Below, one piece after another: positions 36,688 to 43,369 of a stretch of 64,000 nt of DNA. A program made the position numbers and the translations under genes. The notes beneath the pieces are model-generated. The model saw only the letters and a program-made list of their open reading frames with translations. It made no database searches and was not told the DNA's origin. Within the stretch, counting starts at the first letter, position 1. Each line of letters starts with the position of its first letter. The stretch covers positions 29,679 through 93,678 of the forward strand of contig NZ_JAPWKF010000003.1 in assembly GCF_028283685.1 (NCBI RefSeq), given 5' to 3'. The stretch is from Edaphobacter sp. Lineage in GTDB: Bacteria; Acidobacteriota; Terriglobia; Terriglobales; Acidobacteriaceae.

Positions 36688-37478
36688 CCCCCCGTCGTCC
36701 GGAGGAGCCCGAGGACAACGACCCGCGCGACCTCGAAGATCGCGAAGATTACCTTCTCGTTAACGATTCCGCCAATACCCATAGTCGCCACACAGATCTC
36801 GGCAACGCTCCCGGCCAGTACGCAGACCAGGACAACTCTCTCAACCCCAGCAGTTCGCGCCCGAATCGCTTCTCTGGCCCGAATCGCTCTTCTGAAGACG
36901 GCGCCGCCGCCAGCAACAGTCCCGGTCCCATCGGTGCTTTCATCGATCGCATCGGCATGACCGCCACCCTCGGAGCCGCCGCCGCCATCCTCACCGCCGG
37001 CGTCGCCCTCTTCAACGCCTTCCATAGCCGTAACGGCACCCCGCCTGACGCTCCACCCCGCCGCGTCGTCGCCGGCTTCCTCCTCTCCGACTACTGGTCC
37101 GGCATCCCATCCGGAACCACCCAGCCGCTGATCTTCCATCTCCTCACCGAGGAATCGCCCGCCGCCAGCCTCCCCGCATTACTTCCAGGCACCCTTCCGG
37201 GTTCGGCACCCTTACCGGCAAACTCCGGCCCATCCCGCTCCACCGAGGTCTCCGGGACCCTGCGCAACCCCTGCCAGGGCGATGCCGTCATCCAGATCGA
37301 CTCCGGCTCCTGGGATGGCCGTCGCCTGACCATCCTGGTCTCCAGCACCGGAACCGGTCATCCGCTAACCATTGACGTGCAACGCATCGGTGATCACCTC
37401 GAAGGCACCGCCCACCAGGACGCCTTCCGCGGACCCATCATCCTCCACCGCGGCGAGATCCCCTGTAACTCCCACTAG
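36684..37478 (+). CDS. Single-span membrane protein, function unknown
   Basis: 264 residues. An acidic, polar and Asn/Ser-rich N-terminal region of about 80 residues precedes one membrane span (ATLGAAAAILTAGVALFNAF); the C-terminal domain contains two cysteines (NPCQGD and EIPCNSH) and small beta-type segments (VIQIDSGSWDGRRLTILVSS). I do not recognise it. It is translationally coupled to the GNAT gene, and its end marks the left edge of the partition-site cluster. Confidence 0.75.
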   Translation: MTPRRPEEPEDNDPRDLEDREDYLLVNDSANTHSRHTDLGNAPGQYADQDNSLNPSSSRPNRFSGPNRSSEDGAAASNSPGPIGAFIDRIGMTATLGAAAAILTAGVALFNAFHSRNGTPPDAPPRRVVAGFLLSDYWSGIPSGTTQPLIFHLLTEESPAASLPALLPGTLPGSAPLPANSGPSRSTEVSGTLRNPCQGDAVIQIDSGSWDGRRLTILVSSTGTGHPLTIDVQRIGDHLEGTAHQDAFRGPIILHRGEIPCNSH

Positions 37479-37489
37479 CACCGCCAGAT

Positions 37490-37505
37490 TGTTCCACGTG
37501 GAACA
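37490..37505. promoter_or_regulatory. parS site 1
   Basis: A perfect TGTTCCACGTGGAACA palindrome with flanks extending it (ATTG/CAAT), 12 bases after the stop of the preceding gene. It matches the ParB-binding consensus TGTTNCACGTGNAACA. Confidence 0.92.
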
Positions 37506-37668
37506 ATGCACCCCGATATGGAAGCGCTCCTTTCTGTACGCAACGCGGACGGGGCACGGTCAGGTTGCTCGCTGAGCAGACCGTGAAGTGCTTTTTCCCC
37601 AAGGTCATCCGCAATTCCCTTGAGCCAACAAATGCCCGTAAGCCGGTAAATGCCTTCCCGTCGAGGAT

Positions 37669-37684
37669 TGTTCCACGTGGAACA
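37669..37684. promoter_or_regulatory. parS site 2
   Basis: Perfect TGTTCCACGTGGAACA. A lone half site, TGTTCCACG, follows at 37693-37701. Confidence 0.92.
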
Positions 37685-37768
37685 ATGAGCGCTGTTCCAC
37701 GCTCAAAAGGATGTTTTACGCGCCTTTTATCCAAGGAAAGGCCCTGAAATCATTAGTAGGCCCCTAAT

Positions 37769-37788
37769 GGCACGGCTTCATCCGTGCC
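37769..37788 (-). repeat. GCACGG hairpin repeat
   Basis: GGCACGG / CCGTGCC arms with a CTTCAT loop. In minus orientation it matches the GCACGG-TTGAAG-CCGTGC hairpins at 38957 and 43343, which are plus-oriented. Confidence 0.6.
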
Positions 37789-37810
37789 GTTCCTCTAGGA
37801 CAACCGCAAT

Positions 37811-37826
37811 TGTTCCACGTGGAACA
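37811..37826. promoter_or_regulatory. parS site 3
   Basis: The best-extended copy: the TGTTCCACGTGGAACA core lies within a 26-base perfect palindrome at 37806-37831. Confidence 0.93.
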
Positions 37827-37999
37827 ATTGCCTTCCCGCACCGGCCCCCCCGGCTATGGGCGATTTGAGATAAAGCCGCAAGCTGATCCGGAAACCCGGT
37901 CGTTTCGGAATAACAAAGCAAGAAGTGCGGAAGCGGGCTTAGCGTTTCGAGGGATATTTGCGCCGTTCCGGCATGGGGAGGGTTCCATAAGGCTCAAAT

Positions 38000-38015
38000 T
38001 GTTCCACGTGGAACA
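38000..38015. promoter_or_regulatory. parS site 4
   Basis: Perfect core, with symmetric AAAT/ATTT flanks making a 24-base palindrome (37996-38019). Confidence 0.92.
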
Positions 38016-38052
38016 ATTTCACCCCTCGCACCAGGGCGGACGGCCCTTGTGT

Positions 38053-38090
38053 TGTCATTCCGCAGCAAAGCGGAAGACTCCGCTGTTCAC
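38053..38090 (+). repeat. Last plus-oriented GTCAT-family repeat
   Basis: GTCATTCCGCAGCAAAGCGG...GACTCCGCTGTTC in plus orientation. The next family member, at 39078, is minus-oriented. Confidence 0.65.
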
Positions 38091-38124
38091 TTCCTAGACC
38101 TGAATCAGTTGACCGTAGCCAGAT

Positions 38125-38140
38125 TGTTCCACGTGGAACA
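38125..38140. promoter_or_regulatory. parS site 5
   Basis: Perfect TGTTCCACGTGGAACA, 24 bases before site 6. Confidence 0.92.
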
Positions 38141-38164
38141 ATCGCCCAACCGCTCACAAGCAAA

Positions 38165-38180
38165 TGTTCCACGTGGAACA
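38165..38180. promoter_or_regulatory. parS site 6
   Basis: Perfect core ending 20 bases before the rsmG start codon, so bound ParB would cover the rsmG promoter or leader. Confidence 0.92.
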
Positions 38181-38200
38181 TCTGCGATACTGACAATCGC

Positions 38201-38791
38201 ATGCCCGTCCTCTCTGAATCGCGTATCGCCGAGCTTCTGGCCCCGTATCTTGCTGTCCCGCAGGGGATTCTTCCCCGGCTTTCGATTTATCTTGACCTCC
38301 TGGTGCGCTGGAACGGGCGGACCAACCTTACGGCAATCCGCGAACCCGAGGAGATGGTGCGGCGGCACTTCGGAGAGAGTCTTTTCGCGGCTCAGCATGT
38401 CGGAACCCCGGAGACGCTGCTCGATCTCGGCTCCGGTGCAGGCTTTCCCGGGCTTCCTATTGCCCTGTCGCGGCCTGAGATTGCCGTGACCCTGGCGGAG
38501 TCGCAGGGAAAGAAGGCTTCCTTCCTGCGCGAAGCGGTCCGGACGCTACAGATGGACAATGTCGAGGTCTGGGCTGGGCGCGCGGAGCTGCTCTCCCGCA
38601 GCTTTCACACCGTGACGCTCCGGGCCGTGGACGATATGGTCGTAGCACTGGCTGCTGCCGACCCTCTGGCTTCGAACCAGATGGTCCTTTTGGCGACAGA
38701 GGCCCCGGAACTTCCTGCTGGATGGAAGGTTGCGGAGACTCTGGCTCTGCCGGAGAGCGTGAACGGGGTTCTGCTGCGAGCTGTGCGGTAG
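38201..38791 (+). CDS. rsmG: 16S rRNA (guanine527-N7)-methyltransferase RsmG (GidB)
   Basis: 196 residues. The SAM-binding motif is clear: LLDLGSGAGFPGLPIAL, followed by VTLAESQGKKASFLREAVR, and the typical YLDLLVRWNGRTNLTAIREPEE N-terminal part. It methylates G527 of 16S rRNA; loss gives low-level streptomycin resistance. It lies among nine parS sites and upstream of parAB, as in many bacterial origin regions. Strand composition changes from C-rich to G-rich across this gene. Confidence 0.96.
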   Translation: MPVLSESRIAELLAPYLAVPQGILPRLSIYLDLLVRWNGRTNLTAIREPEEMVRRHFGESLFAAQHVGTPETLLDLGSGAGFPGLPIALSRPEIAVTLAESQGKKASFLREAVRTLQMDNVEVWAGRAELLSRSFHTVTLRAVDDMVVALAAADPLASNQMVLLATEAPELPAGWKVAETLALPESVNGVLLRAVR

Positions 38792-38795
38792 AGAA

Positions 38796-38811
38796 TGTTC
38801 CACGTGGAACA
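38796..38811. promoter_or_regulatory. parS site 7
   Basis: Perfect TGTTCCACGTGGAACA, four bases after the rsmG stop codon. Confidence 0.92.
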
Positions 38812-38877
38812 ATTAGGGCTGGTTTTCCAGTGGCGTCCGTGGAATTTAAGGAAAACCTGGGCGATTCATGCGGCGAA

Positions 38878-38893
38878 TGTTCCACGTGGAACA
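38878..38893. promoter_or_regulatory. parS site 8
   Basis: Perfect TGTTCCACGTGGAACA followed by ATTATTTA. Confidence 0.92.
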
Positions 38894-38921
38894 TTATTTA
38901 GCTGCGGAGGAAATGCCCTCA

Positions 38922-38940
38922 GCGGCTAAAGCCGCCTTTT
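38922..38940 (+). terminator. Short terminator-like hairpin after rsmG
   Basis: GCGGC-TAAA-GCCGC followed by CTTTT. The stem is only five pairs. Confidence 0.5.
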
Positions 38941-38956
38941 CCGTGTGTTTGGGGCG

Positions 38957-38974
38957 GCACGGTTGAAGCCGTGC
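38957..38974 (+). repeat. GCACGG hairpin repeat
   Basis: GCACGG-TTGAAG-CCGTGC, perfect six-pair stem, plus orientation, followed by TCTTTAA. Confidence 0.6.
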
Positions 38975-39077
38975 TCTTTAACGAGGCTTGGCTTTGAGGT
39001 AAAGCGGGTTTCTTTACCGCGCTTCGCTTCGAGGTTGTGGGTACTTGTTTCGCGTGGGAATGAAGAGGGTTGGTCGG

Positions 39078-39127
39078 AAAGCAGGTTCCCTCCATTGTGG
39101 GTGCTTTCCGCCTTTGGTCGGGGTGAC
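39078..39127 (-). repeat. First minus-oriented GTCAT-family repeat
   Basis: Runs AAGCAGGTTCCCTCC...TTTGGTCGGGGTGACA on the plus strand, that is, the family in reverse. It marks the right side of the orientation switch. Confidence 0.65.
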
Positions 39128-39284
39128 AGGGGTTGGAGGGATTATTTCGCGTGGCTGCGAGGGTCTGACGGCGGCTTACGCGGGATCGATTCCTGGCTGC
39201 GCTGGGCCTGGTGGCAAAAGGGTAAGTTTGGATGGGAGAGATGTTGCGAGCGGGGTGATTCAGGGAGGCTTTGAGGGGCTTCTT

Positions 39285-39300
39285 TGTTCCACGTGGAACA
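39285..39300. promoter_or_regulatory. parS site 9
   Basis: Perfect core with symmetric CTT/AAG flanks, 206 bases before parA and 66 bases before the DnaA-box cluster. Confidence 0.92.
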
Positions 39301-39366
39301 AAGATTTCCACATTGCAAGGGGTTTGGTGCATGTCGGAAATCCGCTCAGGGAGCGGGGTCCGAGAG

Positions 39367-39420
39367 TTCTGCACAGGTTTTGGGAGTTATACACAGGCTG
39401 TGAGGCATTGCCTGTGGAGG
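39367..39420 (+). promoter_or_regulatory. DnaA-box cluster
   Basis: TTCTGCACA (39367-39375, one mismatch), TTATACACA (39387-39395, exact TTATNCACA) and a reverse CTCCACAGG (39411-39419). The three share a CACAGG end, and the first two are spaced 20 bases. Confidence 0.6.
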
Positions 39421-39505
39421 GAGCGTCTCTTTAGTCTTCTGAGAGTCGCCATGACCACGAATTAACCCACACGGCAGGCTGTCGGAGACGAGCTTCGATG
39501 GAGAG

Positions 39506-40477
39506 ATGGCTGTGGAGAAGGACGCCGAAAACAGGATGACGGACCAGGCCACGGAGCAGAAGAAGGACACGAAGTCCAACGCGGGCACGAAGGCGCAGGC
39601 CAAGGTGCTTTCGATCGTGAATCAGAAGGGCGGCGTGGGCAAGACGACCACGGCGATCAACCTGGCGGCGGCGCTGGCGCTGGAGGGAGTTCCAACACTC
39701 TTGATCGATTGCGATCCGCAGGCGAACTCGTCGGGCGGCCTGGGCGTGACGCGACAGGCGGAGGGCGAGGAGCCGAGGCTGAGCACCTACGATCTATTAA
39801 TAGGTGAGGCCACGATCTCCGAGGTGATGATGCCGACGGAGATGGAGCACCTGAAGCTGGTGCCCAGCTCGAAGAACCTGATTGGCGCGACGATTGAGCT
39901 GATCGAAAAAGAAGAGCGCGAGTTCCGGCTGAAGAAGGCGCTGGAGCCGGTGCTGGGAGACTTCAAGTTTGTGCTGCTGGACTGCCCGCCGGCGCTGGAT
40001 CTGCTGACACTGAATTCTTTGGTTGCGAGCGACGGTCTGTTGGTGCCGATGCAGGCGGAGTACTTTGCGCTGGAGGGTATCTCGGAGCTGGTGTCGACGA
40101 TGGAGAAGGTCGCGTCGGCGTTCAACCCGAAGCTGGCGTTGGAGGGCGTGCTGATGACGATGTATGACGATCGCACGAACCTGGCGATGCAGGTGACGGA
40201 GAACCTGAAGAACTTCTTCGCCGACAAGCTGCTGAAGACGACGATTCCGCGCAATGTGCGCCTGGCCGAGGCGCCGAGCCATGGCAAGCCGGTGGCGCTG
40301 TATGACGCGAAGTCGAAGGGCGCGGAGGCTTATCGCGACCTGGCGCTGGAGCTGTTGCAGCGCAATGGGATGGAGTCGCCGGAGGTGAAGCGGCGCAAGG
40401 CGGCTGCGGCAGCCGCGGCGAGTTCGCTGAAGAGCTTTCAGCAGCCGGAGAAGAAGAAACGGTTCTGGGGGAAGTAA
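39506..40477 (+). CDS. parA: Chromosome partitioning ATPase ParA (Soj)
   Basis: 323 residues. The deviant Walker A KGGVGKTT (41-48) follows a 33-residue polar leader; [14 protein letters not shown] and [16 protein letters not shown] are the A' and B motifs. It forms an ATP-dependent gradient on DNA and moves ParB-parS complexes. The start could also be GTG 39512 (better spaced from GGAGAG) or ATG 39536. An internal CTATTAATAG uses rare codons (CTA-TTA-ATA) at 39794-39803. A palindrome with parS-like arms lies just behind its stop, and parB is 407 bases downstream. Confidence 0.96.
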   Translation: MAVEKDAENRMTDQATEQKKDTKSNAGTKAQAKVLSIVNQKGGVGKTTTAINLAAALALEGVPTLLIDCDPQANSSGGLGVTRQAEGEEPRLSTYDLLIGEATISEVMMPTEMEHLKLVPSSKNLIGATIELIEKEEREFRLKKALEPVLGDFKFVLLDCPPALDLLTLNSLVASDGLLVPMQAEYFALEGISELVSTMEKVASAFNPKLALEGVLMTMYDDRTNLAMQVTENLKNFFADKLLKTTIPRNVRLAEAPSHGKPVALYDAKSKGAEAYRDLALELLQRNGMESPEVKRRKAAAAAAASSLKSFQQPEKKKRFWGK

Positions 40478-40485
40478 TTTTTCTG

Positions 40486-40507
40486 GTTCCACTATTAATA
40501 GTGGAAC
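40486..40507. promoter_or_regulatory. Expanded parS-like palindrome between parA and parB
   Basis: Perfect arms GTTCCAC and GTGGAAC, as in parS, but separated by TATTAATA instead of meeting at the centre. It starts nine bases after the parA stop. There is no T tract, so it is not an evident terminator; it could be an operator of parB. Confidence 0.7.
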
Positions 40508-40606
40508 GGTTGGGTTCGGCTGTTGCTGCGTTGGTGTTTGTGGTTTGAGGACTGGGCGTCGGGTTTGGCTGTGAAGGGTTGCTCGCGTGGCCGGGTCATA
40601 TTCCTG

Positions 40607-40759
40607 GTCGAACAGCGGGTCTCTCCACTTCGCTGCGCTTCGGTTGCGATGACACCAATTTTGACTGGTCTGTGAGTTCGTTTTGTGGAGTTTGTTCTGT
40701 GGAGTTTGCGTTGGGCTGCATGGAAGCAGATTTCTTCGCTGTGCTGCAGAATGACAATG
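40607..40759 (-). repeat. Two minus-oriented GTCAT-family repeats
   Basis: Copies at about 40607-40653 (...CTCTCCACTTCGCTGCGCTTCGG...GATGACA) and 40725-40759 (AGCAGATTTCTTCGCTG...GAATGACA). Together with the palindrome at 40486 they make up the 407-base parA-parB gap; no gene is seen. Confidence 0.7.
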
Positions 40760-40884
40760 CAAAAAAGCTTTGGAACGACGATGCCCGAAGATTTGGAGTG
40801 ACCCCGATATGGTTTTGATCTGGGGCTGTTCCCTTCGCGATCAGATTTTGCGGTAGTGATTTTGAGTTAGGACGGTACGTATTT

Positions 40885-41865
40885 ATGGCGACGGCTACGG
40901 ATAACAAGCGGCGAGCGTTGGGTAAGGGATTGGAATCATTGCTGCCTTCACGGCCGGCGGCGGGTGCGGCGAAGCCGGCTGCGGCTGAGGGTGCGAAGAC
41001 GGAGAAGGTGGAGATTGCGGCCGCTGCGGCGGCGGCTCCTGAGATCGTCGGCAAGCCGCTTGAGATTGAGCTGGATCATATCGAGCGGAACCCCTGGCAG
41101 ACGCGTGCTCACTTCGATGAGCTGGCGCTGAAGGAGCTGGCGGATTCGATCCGGGCGTCGGGCGTGGTGCAGCCGATTGTGGTGCGGCTGCTGCCGGGAG
41201 CGGGTGAGGATGGACCTCGTTACCAATTGATAACGGGTGAGCGGCGCTGGCTGGCGTCGCGACGCGCGGGCAAGGCAACGGTGCCGGCGATCGTTCGGAC
41301 GGTGAACGATTCGCAGGTGCTGGAGATGACGATCGTCGAAAACCTGCAGCGCGCGGACCTTAACCCGATGGAGCAGGCGCGGGCGTTCTGGCGGATGTCG
41401 AACGAGTTCCGGCTGACGCAGGAGCAGGTGGCGATCCGGACGGGTAAGGAGCGAGCGACGGTGGCGAACTTCATGCGGTTGATGAAGCTGCCGGAGTCGG
41501 TGCAGGAGAAGGTGGAGACGGGGATCCTGAGCTTCGGCCATGCGAAGGCGTTGCTGGCGCTGGAGGAGCCGGAGGCGATTGCGGGCGCGGCGCAGAAGGT
41601 GCTGGCGTTGTCGCTTTCGGTGCGGCAGACGGAGAGCTATGTGCAGGGCCTGATCAATCCTGAGCTGCGCGAGAAGAAGGAGAAGGGGCTGCCGGAGCAG
41701 ACGGTGGACCCGAATGTGCGCGAGGCGGAGGACAAGCTGCGGCGGACGCTGGGATTGAAGGTGAAGATCGAAGACAAAAAAGGCAAGGGCCGCGTGATCA
41801 TCGAATACTCGGGGTTGGAGGATTTCGATGCCCTGCTGGAGATGCTTGGATCTCAGGGTAATTAA
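40885..41865 (+). CDS. parB: Chromosome partitioning protein ParB (Spo0J)
   Basis: 326 residues. The N-terminus KRRALGKGLESLLP is the usual ParA-activating peptide. An Ala-rich linker precedes the CTP-binding domain (NPWQTRAHFDELALKELADSI, and the GERRW arginine motif), followed by an HTH (LTQEQVAIRTGKERATVANFMRL) and a C-terminal dimer domain. It loads at parS and slides as a CTP clamp. A terminator follows. Confidence 0.96.
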   Translation: MATATDNKRRALGKGLESLLPSRPAAGAAKPAAAEGAKTEKVEIAAAAAAAPEIVGKPLEIELDHIERNPWQTRAHFDELALKELADSIRASGVVQPIVVRLLPGAGEDGPRYQLITGERRWLASRRAGKATVPAIVRTVNDSQVLEMTIVENLQRADLNPMEQARAFWRMSNEFRLTQEQVAIRTGKERATVANFMRLMKLPESVQEKVETGILSFGHAKALLALEEPEAIAGAAQKVLALSLSVRQTESYVQGLINPELREKKEKGLPEQTVDPNVREAEDKLRRTLGLKVKIEDKKGKGRVIIEYSGLEDFDALLEMLGSQGN

Positions 41866-41897
41866 TTTGTAGCTATATAGGTTACATATTTAAGGCC

Positions 41898-41950
41898 GCC
41901 TCGATCATTCGCAATGCTTTATTTATGCGGAGGTCGAGGCATTTCTTTTT
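41898..41950 (+). terminator. Intrinsic terminator of parB
   Basis: GCCTCGA (41898-41904) pairs with TCGAGGC (41934-41940), with an inner CGCA/TGCG pairing and an AT-rich loop, followed by ATTTCTTTTTT. Confidence 0.8.
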
Positions 41951-42608
41951 TGTGTGCTGGTGTGGAGTCAAGGTCTCATGTCCATTTGTAACTGTAATGG
42001 TTGCGATTGTGCGAGGGTGAGGCTGCGAGACGCATGAGGTCGGGCGGCTGCGGGTGTAGGGTGGGAACGTTTTGCCTGCTGCGCCGTCTTTCCTGCAGAG
42101 GATGGTTCGGCATTCTTTAATGACTGTGAAGCGATGAGCGAATGAATCGTTGTGCTCGATCTTCCTCTTTGTCTTCGGCTCGTTGGATGCCCGGCTGGGA
42201 CGGCCACCGCTTGATGGCGACGGCGACTACGGATGCGGCGGTGACTCTCGCCGATTCCGATGCGGTGCGATCCGGTCGGCGCAGGCAAAGCGCGACCCGG
42301 CGGCAGTTTGGATTCAGGTTGGATCCGCGCACGCTGACACATGCTGTCGCACGCTGACACTGCTGTTTGGTCACAGGAAAAATGACGAGAGATGTGCTGG
42401 TTTTGGGAAGCGCACAGCGTGATGAACCGTTGTGGGTTCGCCTGGGGATTTGCTTTGGGTGGAGGCATCTCGGTCTGCGGCGGGGGCATCTTCCCTTGCA
42501 AGCTGTGGGCGGCTCGTTTTTGGGGCGTGTTCAGGTTTGGTCAGACGCAGGTTTCGGGTTTGATCAGGCGCGGCTCGGGAGTCAGACACAACGCAGGAGG
42601 AGGACGAG
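41951..42608. other. Gene-free gap downstream of parB
   Basis: No gene with plausible codon use or a recognisable product was found, and no repeat of the main families. An AGGAGGAGG ribosome site at its right end belongs to the next gene. Confidence 0.5.
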
Positions 42609-42791
42609 ATGCCCACACCGGAGATTGGACAGCTGGTTCGTTTGGATGGCCACGAGGAGAGGCTCGTGGTGAAGTCGTTGAGCGGCGACGAGCGCATGGT
42701 CGAACTGGTCACGCTGACGGGGCACCCGTGTTCGCTGACGGAGGTGCCGGTGGAGGATCTGCTGCCGGGAGAGGATCTTTCGGCGGGCTGA
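42609..42791 (+). CDS. Small conserved-looking protein, function unknown
   Basis: 60 residues, acidic: MPTPEIGQLVRLDGHEERLV, then a beta-rich segment (MVELVTLTGHPCSL) and VEDLLPGEDL. The shape suggests a small beta-barrel domain. A very strong AGGAGGAGG ribosome site lies 6-8 bases before ATG 42609, which supports real translation. An 81-base gap separates it from another small gene. Confidence 0.65.
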   Translation: MPTPEIGQLVRLDGHEERLVVKSLSGDERMVELVTLTGHPCSLTEVPVEDLLPGEDLSAG

Positions 42792-42872
42792 CGGATTTGA
42801 TGGACGGCGTGCGCGGTCTTCTGCGTGGCGGGCCTTTACTTGTAGCTGCTGGCGGTTGGATGGGGGACAGCG

Positions 42873-43220
42873 ATGAACAAGGTCAGGATCCGAAAGGTGA
42901 AGAACCACGGCGTGAAGGATATGATGGGCGCCGTGGCGGTTGGCGTCACGGAGCCTGTGCGCATGGTGCGCGTGGGCAGGCGGGAGACGCGGCAGGCGAT
43001 GGAGGCCGCAGCAAAGGACGAGCGTCCGCACCTTTGCAGATTGGGGAGGATGGAAGGCTACGATCCGAAGCTCGATGCGCAGGCGGACCACCTGGAGGCG
43101 CTGCGGTGCCTGGCGTTTTTAGTGCGGCATGACGCGGGGCGCCCGGACAAGGTACGCGAATATGTGGCGCAGATAGATCTTGTTCTGGACAAGATGGAGT
43201 GCGAGCTGCGCGAGTCCTAA
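42873..43220 (+). CDS. Small basic protein, function unknown
   Basis: 115 residues. The N-terminal half is basic (MNKVRIRKVKNHGVKD, RMVRVGRRETRQAMEAAA); the C-terminal half is helical and acidic (LDAQADHLEALRCLAFLVRHD...VAQIDLVLDKMECEL). Codons are strongly GC3-biased as in real genes. A terminator hairpin follows at 43239, so 42609-43220 is probably one transcript. No family recognised. Confidence 0.6.
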   Translation: MNKVRIRKVKNHGVKDMMGAVAVGVTEPVRMVRVGRRETRQAMEAAAKDERPHLCRLGRMEGYDPKLDAQADHLEALRCLAFLVRHDAGRPDKVREYVAQIDLVLDKMECELRES

Positions 43221-43238
43221 ATTTGTAAGTGGCTTTAT

Positions 43239-43260
43239 GGCGGCTTGCGGGCCGCTTTTT
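43239..43260 (+). terminator. Intrinsic terminator
   Basis: GCGGC-TTGCGG-GCCGC followed by TTTTTGTTTTT, 18 bases after the preceding stop. Confidence 0.75.
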
Positions 43261-43369
43261 GTTTTTAAGGGGAGCGGACTTCCTGCACTGCTTCGCTGAA
43301 CGGCATTGTGCTGGCGATGTGGGGCAGGCCTGGCGTAGGTCTCGCACGGTTGAAGCCGTCTGCTGTCTT

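Larger units (their letters stand above)
38792..39505. other. Putative replication origin (oriC) region
   Basis: A non-coding stretch between rsmG and parA. It holds parS sites 7-9, two small hairpins, the first minus-oriented GTCAT repeat (39078-39127) and a cluster of DnaA-box-like sites ending 85 bases before parA. The switch in strand composition and in repeat orientation falls here or in rsmG. Open frames in it look random. An obvious AT-rich unwinding stretch was not found, so the exact origin is not fixed. Confidence 0.65.

Noticed and set aside
38945..39434. Open frames between rsmG and parA
   Set aside because: They cross a parS site and dispersed repeats, have no ribosome site and random-looking products.
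39501..39535. ParA starting at ATG 39536
   Set aside because: Possible, but earlier starts (39506 or GTG 39512) are better placed relative to GGAGAG; kept only as an alternative.
41219..41238. CGTTA...TAACG dyad inside parB
   Set aside because: It falls in coding sequence with normal codons (YQLITGER) and is likely coincidental.
42392..43132. 246-residue open frame
   Set aside because: It overlaps two smaller genes that have ribosome sites and proper third-position bias; its own composition is Gly/Arg-rich as expected of a shadow frame in GC-rich DNA.
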